40,454 bases of DNA, from NCBI GenBank assembly GCA_947466535.1, contig CANIEV010000014.1, positions 1 through 40,454 on the forward strand, written 5' to 3'. Both the position numbers and the translations under genes were made by a program. This document shows, piece after piece, positions 1 through 14,649 of this stretch; positions within the stretch are counted from its first letter, which is position 1; each line of letters opens with the position of its first letter. The notes below the pieces were generated by a model. That model was not told where the DNA came from, searched no databases, and saw only the letters and a list, made by a program, of their open reading frames with translations. Source of the DNA: Betaproteobacteria bacterium (GTDB taxonomy: Bacteria; Pseudomonadota; Gammaproteobacteria; Burkholderiales; SG8-39).

Positions 1-46
1 CATCGCGCGTCAGGGTGAACGTAGCCTTTCGTCCCGAGACGGACAT
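1..46 (-). CDS. 5' end of an unidentified gene, cut by the window edge
   Basis: On the minus strand, 129 bases past the gltD stop, an ATG at 46-44 opens a frame that stays open to the window edge (15 codons, beginning MSVSGRKATF). A GGGAG ribosome-binding site lies 7 bases upstream of this ATG. It may be the next gene of the gltBD direction. Too little is visible to assign a family, and a chance frame of this length cannot be excluded. Confidence 0.3.
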   Translation of the reverse strand, partial: MSVSGRKATFTLTRD

Positions 47-108
47 GGCAAATCTCCCACTTTGCCGTTTCTGGATCGGCTCTCCATGCAGAGGAGACGC
101 CAATTGGA

Positions 109-124
109 TTGCTAAAATTAGCAA
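109..124. repeat. short perfect inverted repeat
   Basis: TTGCTAA-AA-TTAGCAA, two perfect 7-base arms around AA, sits between the gltD stop and the next minus-strand start. It is AT-rich in a GC-rich neighbourhood. It could be an operator or a weak hairpin; no U-tract follows on either strand. A near copy occurs at 31478-31493. Confidence 0.5.
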
Positions 125-174
125 GCTTACCCGAAGCGCGGATGCTACCCCCGCGCCAGCAGAGCCCAGACTCC

Positions 175-1632
<1,458 letters not shown>

Positions 1633-1713
1633 GTCGTCTGCTCTGTCCGTGCGCTATGTACGTTGTTGCGTGCTTGTGTCGTTGCTTGCGTGGGTCGTTA
1701 CGTCGGCCGGCGC

Positions 1714-6360
<4,647 letters not shown>

Positions 6361-6439
6361 GTGCGTACCTTGCGATCGATCTCGATCGGTTCCGGTCAGG
6401 CCGTTTTCGACCCGGACCGTTTTGTTGGGGGAACCGACG

Positions 6440-6468
6440 AATATACCTGTATTGCTGCGTCGCATCAA
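6440..6468 (-). promoter_or_regulatory. sigma-70-type promoter of gltBD
   Basis: Read on the minus strand, TTGATG (6468-6463), a 17-base spacer and TATATT (6445-6440) give a good -35/-10 pair. Transcription would start near 6433, leaving a leader of about 70 bases before the GTG start at 6360. The match to consensus is visible; activity is inferred. Confidence 0.6.
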
Positions 6469-6546
6469 GACCTTAGGCTCAAGATTGCGCGCCGGCCGCC
6501 CCGGTATTTTCCCCGGCTCGCCACGGGGCCGCCGCGCGGACGCGCC

Positions 6547-7626
6547 CTACGCCGCGAGGCGCAGCGTTTCGGCGAGCATGGCAGGCGAAACGTCGGCCCG
6601 GACGGTGGCCGATCCGATGTCCTCAAGCAGGACAAAGCGCAGCTTGCCTTCCTGCGCCTTCTTGTCGTGGCTCATCAGTTCCATGAAGCGATCCGCGGAC
6701 ATGCCCTTGATCTCCACCGGCAGGCCGGCGCGGGCAATCAGGCGCGTTAGCCGGTCTGCATCCGCCGGCATGATCATCCCGAGACGCGCCGACAGGTCGG
6801 CGGCCATCACCATGCCAAGGGCCACCGCCTCGCCGTGCAGCCAGGTGCCGTAGCCGAAGCCGGTCTCTATTGCATGGCCGAAGGTGTGGCCAAAATTGAG
6901 TTGTGCGCGCGGGCCTTCCTCGCGCTCGTCGATCGCGACCACTGCCGCCTTGATTTCGCAGGACCGAACCACTGCATGCGACAGTGCCTCCGCGTTGCCT
7001 TCGAGCAGTGCTTCGATGTTCGACTCCAGCCAGGAGAAGAACGCCGCGTCGCGGATCGCACCGTGCTTGATCACTTCCGCGAGACCCGCCTGCAGTTCGC
7101 GCTTGGGCAGGGTGCGCAGCGTCTCCATGTCCGCGATCACCGCGCGCGGCTGGTAGAAGGCGCCGATCATGTTCTTGCCGCGAGGATGGTTTATCGCGGT
7201 CTTGCCGCCCACCGAGGAATCCACCTGCGCAAGCAGCGTGGTGGGCATCTGGATGAAGGGCGCACCACGCTGATAGGTGGCGGCCGCAAAGCCGGTCATG
7301 TCGCCGACCACGCCGCCGCCGAGCGCGATCAGCGTGGTGCCGCGCTCGCAGCGATGTTCCAGCAGCGCATCAAAAACGAGATTGAGCGTGCCCCAGTTCT
7401 TGTGCTCCTCGCCATCGGGCAGGACGATGTCGATCACCTTCACGCCCGCGGCCTCGAGGGATCCGCGCAAACGCGCAAGGTACAGCGGAGCGACAGTGGT
7501 GTTGGTCACAACCGCCACCTTGCGCTGCTTCAGGTGCGGCAGGATCAGCGACGCATCGCCGAGCAGGCCGGCGCCGACATGGATCGGGTAGGAACGCGCG
7601 CCGAGCGCTACGTCGAGAGTCCGCAT
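6547..7626 (-). CDS. aroB: 3-dehydroquinate synthase
   Basis: It converts DAHP to 3-dehydroquinate, the second step of the shikimate pathway, using NAD+ and a divalent metal in the cytoplasm. The 359-residue length is typical. Residues 71-75 (DGEEH) and the glycine-rich GGGVVGD at 103-109 form the NAD/substrate region. The expected metal ligands are E184, a histidine in the HTFGH segment 247-251, and H264. K142 and N146 lie in the conserved GGKTAIN. Its ATG overlaps the 3' end of aroK by 19 bases, which indicates an aroK-aroB operon with translational coupling. gltB follows downstream on the same strand with its own promoter. Confidence 0.96.
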   Translation of the reverse strand: MRTLDVALGARSYPIHVGAGLLGDASLILPHLKQRKVAVVTNTTVAPLYLARLRGSLEAAGVKVIDIVLPDGEEHKNWGTLNLVFDALLEHRCERGTTLIALGGGVVGDMTGFAAATYQRGAPFIQMPTTLLAQVDSSVGGKTAINHPRGKNMIGAFYQPRAVIADMETLRTLPKRELQAGLAEVIKHGAIRDAAFFSWLESNIEALLEGNAEALSHAVVRSCEIKAAVVAIDEREEGPRAQLNFGHTFGHAIETGFGYGTWLHGEAVALGMVMAADLSARLGMIMPADADRLTRLIARAGLPVEIKGMSADRFMELMSHDKKAQEGKLRFVLLEDIGSATVRADVSPAMLAETLRLAA

Positions 7627-8141
7627 TCGAGTTCTAGCCTGGAGAGAAGCTGGTTGGAGAGTGTGCTGACGCTTTGCCGGCCGGTGTCGATCACCAGGTC
7701 GGCGGTTTCGCGATAGAAAGGGTCGCGTACCGCATAGAGTTCCTCCAGCCTTTGCCGCGGGTTGACGCCCTGGAGCAGGGGCCTGCTGCGGTCGCGCCCG
7801 AGACGTTTGGCAAGCTCCGCCGGTTGCGCGTGGAGGTAGATCACCAGTCCGCGCGATTTCAGCCGTTCCCGGTTCAGCGGGTCGAGCACTGCACCGCCGC
7901 CGGTGGCAATGACCACATTCGGCAGTCGCGTCAGATGCTCGATTGCCTCGACTTCGCGCTTGCGGAATCCGGATTCGCCTTCGATTTCGAAGATTACCGG
8001 GATCTTCACGCCGGTGCGCCGCTCGATTTCGTGGTCGCTGTCATGGAAATCCCGTCCCAGACGCCGCGCAAGAGTGCGCCCGACGGTGGTCTTGCCGGCA
8101 CCCATCAACCCCACGAGAAACACGTTTGAGGCGTTTTTCAC
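7608..8141 (-). CDS. aroK: shikimate kinase
   Basis: It phosphorylates shikimate with ATP, the fifth step of the shikimate pathway. The 177-residue protein has the Walker A loop GLMGAGKT at 11-18, the shikimate-binding DSD at 34-36, R60, the GGG at 81-83 and the lid arginines in RDRSRPLL. The start is GTG; no strong ribosome-binding site is visible, so a slightly later GTG at codon 7 is possible. It overlaps aroB by 19 bases. In many beta- and gammaproteobacteria aroK directly follows pilQ; here two unrelated genes lie between them, and the gene just upstream on the same strand ends only 31 bases away. Confidence 0.95.
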   Translation of the reverse strand: MKNASNVFLVGLMGAGKTTVGRTLARRLGRDFHDSDHEIERRTGVKIPVIFEIEGESGFRKREVEAIEHLTRLPNVVIATGGGAVLDPLNRERLKSRGLVIYLHAQPAELAKRLGRDRSRPLLQGVNPRQRLEELYAVRDPFYRETADLVIDTGRQSVSTLSNQLLSRLELECGLST

Positions 8142-8172
8142 CTGTGCATTTTAACTGCGACAGTCGCGCAAG

Positions 8173-9165
8173 TCAGACCGCGTCCGATTCTCCCGACTTG
8201 TCCGCACGGCGCTTTGCCATTTTTGTCAGCAGATTCGGCCGAACCGCCGGTCGGGTCCAGGGGCACACGGCGATGCATATCCCGCACGAGGACGCTTCCA
8301 CGAAATAGGGAATGCACTTGTCGAAATCGACATACCAGCGATTTTCGCCTCGCACCATCTGCTTCTCATCACCTATGGCCTCCGGCGGGCAGGCGTTCGA
8401 GCAGACCCGGCAGTTCAGGCAGAAGTCATCCGCACCGAACAAGTCGCGCGCGTCTGACAACAAGGGCATGTCCGTCGTCACCCCGGCAAGCCGGAAACCC
8501 GAGCCATATTTCCGGCTGATAAGCGACCCGTGCTTGCCGAGTTCGCCAAAACCTGCCTCGATCGCCGGGGGGATTAGCAGCAAGGCATCAGCAGACGGCC
8601 CCGGGAAAGCCCGCGCGTTGTAGCCCTGCGAACGAATCCAGTTGGCGAGGGTGTAGGACGCCTGCGTGCCACGGGCGTACTGGCGCCCTACGTCGGTAAC
8701 GCCAACGCCGTTATGTTCATCGGAGGGCAACTGGACGATGTCATCGTAACGATGCGCGAAACCCAGCACGATGACCCAAGGGTCGGAAATTTCGTAGCCT
8801 TCAAATACCCAGAGCGGATTCATCGCCGTCACACCGACCATATCGGCCCGGTCAGCGAGCGCGAATTCCCGCATCGCGCTGTCGAATTCCGCCGCCGTGC
8901 CTGACTTCGGGGGCGAATCCAGCGGAATGAGCTCGGGATGCTGGTAGGCAGCCTTGAACATTTCGGCTGCCCCGGGACATTTGCGGGAGTAATTCCGTGA
9001 TTCCGCCTGCAGGTCGCCGAAGGGGTGCTTGTCCGGTGGGTGCCAGAAGAAGGGTGAAGGCCTGCGCACAGTCGTCTCACCCAGGCCGTTGATCGGGTTA
9101 CCGGACTCGCGCAACAGCGCGAGCGTTTCAGGTTTCGCCACGAACTCAGTCTTGCTCATCTCCAC
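8173..9165 (-). CDS. reductive-dehalogenase-like 4Fe-4S protein, soluble
   Basis: This 330-residue protein resembles the catalytic core of the cobamide-dependent reductive dehalogenase family. The C-terminal part carries two ferredoxin-type motifs: C249, C252, C255 and C259 followed by P (CX2CX2CX3CP), then C284, C294, C297 and C301 followed by PW (CX9CX2CX3CP). The upstream segment GFGELGKHGSLISRKYG and the following TDMPL match the corrinoid-domain signature as I know it. There is no Tat or other signal peptide, no membrane anchor gene nearby, and no C-terminal flavin reductase, so it is unlike both respiratory and fused catabolic RdhA. Epoxyqueuosine reductase is a less good match. The start is GTG 9165 or ATG 9159 (AAGGA lies upstream). 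The substrate is unknown. Confidence 0.75.
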   Translation of the reverse strand: MEMSKTEFVAKPETLALLRESGNPINGLGETTVRRPSPFFWHPPDKHPFGDLQAESRNYSRKCPGAAEMFKAAYQHPELIPLDSPPKSGTAAEFDSAMREFALADRADMVGVTAMNPLWVFEGYEISDPWVIVLGFAHRYDDIVQLPSDEHNGVGVTDVGRQYARGTQASYTLANWIRSQGYNARAFPGPSADALLLIPPAIEAGFGELGKHGSLISRKYGSGFRLAGVTTDMPLLSDARDLFGADDFCLNCRVCSNACPPEAIGDEKQMVRGENRWYVDFDKCIPYFVEASSCGICIAVCPWTRPAVRPNLLTKMAKRRADKSGESDAV

Positions 9166-9386
9166 CGTTTCCTTGTCGCAAATGCATTGCAGGAATCAGA
9201 GACCGCCACAGTGTCCATCCTAGACGAATCGGGATTCGAATACCAAGTCTCCGATGGTCGGCTTCATTTCGCTTTCGTGGCGACAGCCGTTTCGGATAGA
9301 GTATTCAACGAGGGCGGCAGTATCACGTGCATCGCATATGCCGTTTTGACTGATCGACCAGTTCCTGCCGACGAGGAGTCAGACCG

Positions 9387-10607
9387 ATGACTGCAATTTC
9401 AAACATCCGGGCCCGTGCACGACGCCGGGGAATCTTCCAGCGGGCGTTTGCCTCAACGATGCTCGCGCTTGCCCTGCACGCCGGCGTCGCCAGCGCGGCA
9501 GATCGCCTGAAGATCGGGTTTGTGAGCACGCTCTCGGGGCCGGCCGCAACCACGGGTACGGACACGCGCGATGGCTTTAATCTCGCGCTCAAGATGAACG
9601 GCGGGAAGTTGGGTGGATTGCCCACCGAAGTCTTGATCGCCGACGACGCGGTGAATCCCGACACCGCCCGCCTGGCCATAGATCGGATGCTCCGTCGCGA
9701 CCACGTCGACTTCATTACAGGAATGGTGTTTTCGGCGGTATTGCTGCCGGTGATGCCCGCCATCCTGGAATCCAGGACGTTCTATTTGTCGTCGAACACC
9801 GGCCCGCGCGACTACGCGGCGGAAAAATGCAATCCCTACTTCTTCGCCGTCGCATGGCAGAACGAGGACATACCCGCCGCGATGGGCAAGTTTGTCGGCG
9901 ACCGCGGCTTCGGCAAGATCGCCCTCGTCGCCCCGAATTATCCCGGCGGCCGTGAAACCCTGGATGGCTTCAAGCGCACGTTCTCCGGCAAGCACGAGGA
10001 GATATACACCAAGCTGGGCCAGCTCGACTACGCCGCCGAGCTCGCACAGTTGCGTGCGAACAAGCCGGAGGCGCTGTTCGTGTTTCTACCCGGAGGCATG
10101 GGGATCAACTTCATCAAGCAGTTCGTCGCATCGGGTCTCAGCAAGGACATGCAGCTGTTTGTCCCCAACGGTATCGCTGACGAGGACATGATTCGGCCCC
10201 TGGGCGAAATGCTGCTCGGCACGTTCAACGCGAGTCATTGGGGACACGACATCGACAACGACGCCAATCGCCGGTTCGTCGCCGCGTTTCAGGCGGAATA
10301 CAAACGCCTGCCCACCATGTACGCGGCGCAGGGCTACGACACGGCGCTTCTGATCGACTCGGCAGTTCGCGGCGTGAAGGGGCGTATCGAGGACAAGACC
10401 GCGCTGAGGCGGGCCCTCGAAGCGGCGAAATTCGCGTCGGTGCGCGGTTCGTTCCGATTCAACCGGAACCACTACCCGATTCACGATATCTACATGCGGG
10501 TGGTTTCGAGGGACAACCAGGGCCGGATCACAAACCGGACGCTCGGAAAGGTCGTCACGGACTTCGCTGACCCTTATGCAGGGCAGTGCAGAATGCCACC
10601 TGGCTAG
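9387..10607 (+). CDS. ABC transporter periplasmic substrate-binding protein, LivK-like
   Basis: This is a type 1 periplasmic binding protein (Peripla_BP_6/LivK class), which typically captures branched-chain amino acids, amides or aromatic acids for an ABC importer. The 406-residue precursor has a basic N-terminus, a hydrophobic stretch and an ASA-A cleavage site near residue 38. The mature protein opens with the family-typical RLKIGFVSTLSGP. GAGGAG upstream of the ATG is a good ribosome-binding site. No permease or ATPase genes lie beside it, so it is an orphan binding protein here. It is divergent from the reductive-dehalogenase-like gene across 221 bases and convergent with pilQ. Ligand not predictable. 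Confidence 0.85.
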   Translation: MTAISNIRARARRRGIFQRAFASTMLALALHAGVASAADRLKIGFVSTLSGPAATTGTDTRDGFNLALKMNGGKLGGLPTEVLIADDAVNPDTARLAIDRMLRRDHVDFITGMVFSAVLLPVMPAILESRTFYLSSNTGPRDYAAEKCNPYFFAVAWQNEDIPAAMGKFVGDRGFGKIALVAPNYPGGRETLDGFKRTFSGKHEEIYTKLGQLDYAAELAQLRANKPEALFVFLPGGMGINFIKQFVASGLSKDMQLFVPNGIADEDMIRPLGEMLLGTFNASHWGHDIDNDANRRFVAAFQAEYKRLPTMYAAQGYDTALLIDSAVRGVKGRIEDKTALRRALEAAKFASVRGSFRFNRNHYPIHDIYMRVVSRDNQGRITNRTLGKVVTDFADPYAGQCRMPPG

Positions 10608-10665
10608 ACACTACCGATCGGACAACATGTCCTTCCGGTATTGCTTGCAGCGGATGCCATGAAGT

Positions 10666-10693
10666 AAAAAAGGCCGCTCACGCGGCCTTTTTC
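10666..10693. terminator. bidirectional intrinsic terminator
   Basis: AAAAAGGCCGC (10667-10677), loop TCAC, GCGGCCTTTTT (10682-10692) forms a perfect 11-base stem with A/T tracts on both sides. It sits between the convergent binding-protein gene and pilQ and can serve both strands. Confidence 0.88.
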
Positions 10694-10709
10694 GAGCACG
10701 TCACGCGCT

Positions 10710-12878
10710 TCAGCGCGCCTGACCTGTCGCAACCCGCGGGGTGATGAACACCAGGAGTTCCGTCTTGTCGTCCTGTTTCGCGTTGTTGCGAAACAGGTTG
10801 CCGATCACCGGCAGGTCACCGAACAAGGGGACTTTCACCACGGTGTTATTGATCGTCTGCGTGTAGATGCCGCCGATCACCACGGTGCCGCCGTTTTCGA
10901 CCAGCACTTCAGTCTTGACGTGGTTGGTGTTGATCGCGAGGCCCGCCGTGGTGGTTGCACCGACGGTGTCCTTGTTCACGTCCAGCGCCATGATGATGTT
11001 GCCGTCCGGTGTGATCTGCGGCTTCACCTTGAGCGCGAGGTTCGCCTTGCGAAAGCTGACCGAGGTCGCGCCCGAGGACGTCGCCTGCTGGTAGGGCAGC
11101 TCGACACCCTGCTCGATGATCGCCTCGACGTTGTCCGCGGTCAGCACCCGCGGGCTGGCGATGGTCTTGCCCTTGCCATCGGACTCGAGCGCGGAGATTT
11201 CCATCGAGAGGAACTTGGACCGGTCCTTGTTGAACAGGATCAGAGACACCGCCGACGCGCCGAAGCCGCTCAGGCCGGAGGCCGGCAGGTTCACGTTCTG
11301 CGAGGTTTCCGCCGCGCTGCCTCCGGTGAAGGCCGGCGTACCTGCGGTAAAGCCCGCGGTCTGCGAGTTGGTGAAGAGGCCCGAACCGAAGCTCGTCTGA
11401 ACATTGCCGTTTCCAAGTCCGAGCGGGCGCGTTCCCACGGAACCGGTCTGGCGAAGATCCTGGCCTACACCCAGCCGCACGCCAAGGTTGCGGCTGAACT
11501 TATCGAAGGCTTCGACGATCCGCGCCTCGATCAATACCTGGCGCACCGGCACGTCGAGTTTGGCAACAAGGCGGCGTACTTCCTCGAGCCGGCTAGGCAC
11601 ATCCTGGACGAACACCTGATTGGTACGGGTGTCGATCACGGCGCTGCCACGCTTGGAGAGGATGCGCTGCTTGTCATCCGAGAGCAGTTTCGCGATGCCC
11701 TCGGCCTTGGCGTAGTTGAGCTGGAAGTTCTCGGTGCGCACCGCCTCGAGTTCGTTGATCTGCTGACGCGATTCGAGCGCGAGCTTTTCCTTGGTTGCGA
11801 GCTCGTCGCGCGGCGCAATCCACACGACGTTGCCGTTCTTGCGCATATCGAGGCCGCGGGTCTGAAGGATGATGTCCAGCGCCTGGTCCCAGGGAACGTC
11901 CTTGAGCCGCAGCGTCAGGTTGCCGCCGACCGAGTCGCTGGTAATGATGTTCAGGTCGGTGAAGTCGGCGATCACGTTCAGCACACTGCGGACTTCGACA
12001 TTCTGGAAATTGAGCGAGAGCTTGTCGCCCTTGTAGCCGGTCTGGGTACCCTGAACCAGCTTGTTCGGGTCGTACTGGACCGGCTTCACCTCGATGACGA
12101 ACTGGGTGTCGGTCTGGTAGGCGTTGTGCTCCCACAGCCCGCGCGGCTCGATCACCATGCGCACATTCTCGCCCTGCGAAAAGGTGCTGATGGTTTGCAC
12201 CGGTGTGGCGAAATCGACGACATCGAGGCGGCGGCGCAGCGCGTCCGGCACCTGCGTCTTGAGAAACTCGACGATCAGCTGCTGCCCCTGCTGGCGGATG
12301 TCGATCCCGGTCGCGGTGTCGGAAAGATCGACCACGATACGGCCTTCGCCCCCGCGTCCGCGCCGGAAGCTGACATCGCGAAGCGAGTGCCTCACGTCGG
12401 TGCGGCCTTCGGTGAAGCGGGAGGCGCTCGCCGATGCCGCGGGCGCTGTTGGAGGGGCCAGCGTGACCACCAGGTTACGGCCGTCTATTTTGGAATCGTA
12501 CTGGACAAGATTGCGCAGGTTCAGCACCAGGCGGGTCCGATCCCCGACCTGCACAAGGTTCATCGAACGCAGTTCGCCTTCACCAATGTCCTGATTGGAG
12601 CGGCCTAGCGCGTTCACCGTGTTCGGGAAGTCAAAGGCGATCCGCGCCGGAGTCGCCACCGTGAAACTGCCCGGCGCGGACGAGAGAGGCGCCTTGGTGG
12701 TGATCTGGACAATCAGCTGGCCGCCCTTGGCTGCCACGCTGAAGGATTCGATCGCGTTCTGGCCTCCTGCCGGCCCCGCCGTCTGCGCGGAAGCCGCCTG
12801 GGACAGGACGAGCACGGAGAGAAAACCTGCGAACGCCAGCAGCGAACGCACGTTGCGTATTAGGGCCATTGGATTCAT
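10710..12878 (-). CDS. pilQ: type IV pilus secretin
   Basis: This outer-membrane secretin is the channel for the type IV pilus. The 722-residue precursor has a signal peptide (ends near ASAQ, residue 32), two AMIN peptidoglycan-binding domains (about 45-140 and 165-265), an STN/N0 and N1 region (about 290-450), and the C-terminal secretin domain. The last part includes the hallmark VPLFGDLPVIGNLF near residue 685. A glycine/threonine/phenylalanine-rich insert lies near 480-540. The ATG overlaps the pilP stop by 4 bases (ATGA), the last step of a tightly coupled pilMNOPQ operon. A bidirectional terminator follows immediately. Confidence 0.96.
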   Translation of the reverse strand: MNPMALIRNVRSLLAFAGFLSVLVLSQAASAQTAGPAGGQNAIESFSVAAKGGQLIVQITTKAPLSSAPGSFTVATPARIAFDFPNTVNALGRSNQDIGEGELRSMNLVQVGDRTRLVLNLRNLVQYDSKIDGRNLVVTLAPPTAPAASASASRFTEGRTDVRHSLRDVSFRRGRGGEGRIVVDLSDTATGIDIRQQGQQLIVEFLKTQVPDALRRRLDVVDFATPVQTISTFSQGENVRMVIEPRGLWEHNAYQTDTQFVIEVKPVQYDPNKLVQGTQTGYKGDKLSLNFQNVEVRSVLNVIADFTDLNIITSDSVGGNLTLRLKDVPWDQALDIILQTRGLDMRKNGNVVWIAPRDELATKEKLALESRQQINELEAVRTENFQLNYAKAEGIAKLLSDDKQRILSKRGSAVIDTRTNQVFVQDVPSRLEEVRRLVAKLDVPVRQVLIEARIVEAFDKFSRNLGVRLGVGQDLRQTGSVGTRPLGLGNGNVQTSFGSGLFTNSQTAGFTAGTPAFTGGSAAETSQNVNLPASGLSGFGASAVSLILFNKDRSKFLSMEISALESDGKGKTIASPRVLTADNVEAIIEQGVELPYQQATSSGATSVSFRKANLALKVKPQITPDGNIIMALDVNKDTVGATTTAGLAINTNHVKTEVLVENGGTVVIGGIYTQTINNTVVKVPLFGDLPVIGNLFRNNAKQDDKTELLVFITPRVATGQAR

Positions 12879-13408
12879 CTTCCTGACTCCTGCATTTGCA
12901 GCGAGGTTTCGCGCTCGGCCCAGTCGCCGGCGCCATCCTGAACGAGCTCGCGCATCTTGATTTCGCCGTCGTTGATCGCGGTGATTAGGCCGAAGTTCTG
13001 ACCCAGATAATTGCCTTTTTTCACGCGATAGAGGCTGGCATCAGCCCTCACCAGCGCGAAGGTTTCCTTGTTTTGCGTCAACGTGCCCACCATGCGCAGC
13101 GACTCGACCGGGAACGCCTCGAGCGGCTCCTTCGGACGGGTATCGTCCGGTTTGAGCTTGCTGTTGCCGGCCGCTCCCGAGGCGCGCGTCGCGATTTCGA
13201 TTTTCGTCGGGCCGAACGGGTCGGCAAGCGCCTCCGCCTCGTAGGGCACCGGTTCGTAGGGCTTGACCACCGGCAGCGCCGCGACCTTGCCGCGCATATC
13301 CTTGCTGAGGTCCTTGAGTTCCTCCTTCAGATCGCCGAATTCCTCGTTGCCGCACCCCGCGAGGAGCGCAGCGACAGCAACCGCAGCAAAGAAGATCCGC
13401 ACGTTCAT
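12875..13408 (-). CDS. pilP: type IV pilus assembly lipoprotein PilP
   Basis: This inner-membrane lipoprotein links the PilNO dimer to the secretin PilQ across the periplasm. At 177 residues it is typical. The lipobox LLAGC puts the lipidated cysteine at C19. A flexible linker follows, then a C-terminal beta-sandwich domain (about 80-170) with the conserved GTL and VKKGNYLGQNFG segments. Its ATG overlaps the pilO stop, and its stop overlaps the pilQ ATG, each by 4 bases, so translation of the operon is coupled. Confidence 0.95.
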   Translation of the reverse strand: MNVRIFFAAVAVAALLAGCGNEEFGDLKEELKDLSKDMRGKVAALPVVKPYEPVPYEAEALADPFGPTKIEIATRASGAAGNSKLKPDDTRPKEPLEAFPVESLRMVGTLTQNKETFALVRADASLYRVKKGNYLGQNFGLITAINDGEIKMRELVQDGAGDWAERETSLQMQESGR

Positions 13409-14040
13409 TTCTTCGCCGCCTTGCCCTTGGCCGCAGTACGCCGCTGCGCCGCAACTTCCTCGTCATCGAGGTAGCGGAACGTCTTGGCAGTGGCATCCAT
13501 CACAAGACTGTCTTTTGCAACGCTGATCGCAATGTCATTGAGCGTGACGATCCGGGGCAGCTGGCTGATGTCACTGGCGAATTGACCCATGTCGTGATAG
13601 GAGCCCTGGATCTTCAACGTGATCGGCAGTTCGGCGTAAAAGTCGCGTTGCGTCTCGCTGCCCGCAGGCTTGAACAGGTCAAACTGAAGACCGCGGCCGA
13701 GGCCGGCCTGATTGATTTCAACCAGCAGCGCGTCCATCTGCGAGCGATTGGGCAACTGCTTGAGCAGTGCCCCGAAGGAGCTGTCGATCTCGCGCAACTG
13801 CTGCCGGTACAGGTCGAGGTTTACTGCCTGCTGCTTGCGGTCCTTGTAGTCATCCTTGAGCTTCTTTTCCTGAGCCGCGCCGGCATCCAGCGCCTCGAGC
13901 TGACCGGACCAGTCAAATACATAGGCGCCGGCGAGAATGGCCGCTAACAGAACCAGCAAGGACAGCGCCTTGGGCAGCGGAGGCCAGGCACCCGGATCCT
14001 TGGGGTTGAGGTACTTGAATTGTTCGAGAATCTGCTTCAT
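13405..14040 (-). CDS. pilO: type IV pilus inner-membrane protein PilO
   Basis: PilO pairs with PilN in the inner-membrane alignment subcomplex. The 211-residue protein has a short cytoplasmic N-terminus, one membrane segment at about 25-42, a coiled-coil region (about 50-95) and a periplasmic ferredoxin-like domain. An alanine/lysine-rich tail ends it. The opening QFKYLNPKDPGAWP is typical of betaproteobacterial PilO. It starts 12 bases after the pilN stop and overlaps pilP by 4 bases. Confidence 0.95.
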   Translation of the reverse strand: MKQILEQFKYLNPKDPGAWPPLPKALSLLVLLAAILAGAYVFDWSGQLEALDAGAAQEKKLKDDYKDRKQQAVNLDLYRQQLREIDSSFGALLKQLPNRSQMDALLVEINQAGLGRGLQFDLFKPAGSETQRDFYAELPITLKIQGSYHDMGQFASDISQLPRIVTLNDIAISVAKDSLVMDATAKTFRYLDDEEVAAQRRTAAKGKAAKK

Positions 14041-14052
14041 CGGGATCGCGCC

Positions 14053-14649
14053 TTATTTGCCGGCTGCTTTGGCGCCCGCGGCCGCCTTGGCCGCGTCTTC
14101 AGTCTGCGTGCGCTTCAGACTCACGTTCATCGTGAACTCGGACAAACGCTTCTTGTCCACCATCGACGCCTTGATTTCAATCAGTTCCGGTGCCTCGAGA
14201 AAGGGCGAAGCACTGAAATTGCGCATCAACTGCGACACGCGCGCATTGGACTGCGCGTACCCGACCAGGTTGACACGCAGCCCGGTCTGCTTGATCGTCT
14301 TGAGGTACACGCCGTCGGGCGTCTGGCGCACCAGTTGGTCGAGCAAGTTCACCACCTGCGAACGATCGGCCTGCAGCCGTTCGATCACCTGTTTCCGTGC
14401 CAGCAGCGCGGCAATTTCGTCGCGAAGTTTCTTGATCTCCGCAATTTCCGTGTCCAGCCGCTCGTTTTCGCGCTTGAGGAAGTTATTCCTGTCGTCCTGA
14501 ACCGCAATGTAACCGGCGATCACTCCGTGAATCAGGACCACAATGGTGAGCGCGAGCGCTGACACCATGCCGGCGAGTATCGCCAGGTGTTTTCTCTGCG
14601 CTTTGCGCCGCTCCTCGCGGTGCGGCAGCAGATTGACGCGGACTGTCAT
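14053..14649 (-). CDS. pilN: type IV pilus inner-membrane protein PilN
   Basis: PilN binds the actin-like PilM through its cytoplasmic N-terminus and dimerises with PilO. The conserved INLLP-type PilM-binding motif is seen as VNLLPHREERR at residues 5-15. One membrane segment follows at about 22-45, then a coiled coil and a periplasmic domain. The frame is open 10 codons further upstream, but ATG 14649 is chosen because it overlaps the pilM stop as ATGA, the same arrangement used at the pilO/pilP and pilP/pilQ junctions, and puts the motif at its usual place. The product is 198 residues. Confidence 0.94.
   Translation of the reverse strand: MTVRVNLLPHREERRKAQRKHLAILAGMVSALALTIVVLIHGVIAGYIAVQDDRNNFLKRENERLDTEIAEIKKLRDEIAALLARKQVIERLQADRSQVVNLLDQLVRQTPDGVYLKTIKQTGLRVNLVGYAQSNARVSQLMRNFSASPFLEAPELIEIKASMVDKKRLSEFTMNVSLKRTQTEDAAKAAAGAKAAGK

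Noticed and set aside
8173-9165. Assignment as epoxyqueuosine reductase QueG
   Set aside because: The second Fe-S motif spacing (CX9CX2CX3CPW) and the GELGKHG segment fit the reductive dehalogenase group better. No C-terminal HEAT-like extension is seen.
9187-9390. 67-codon plus-strand frame in the gap before the LivK-like gene
   Set aside because: No convincing ribosome-binding site and no recognised family; it fills a divergent promoter region. A real small gene cannot be fully excluded.
10920-12608. 562-codon plus-strand frame
   Set aside because: Antisense shadow of pilQ with low-complexity composition and no recognisable motif.
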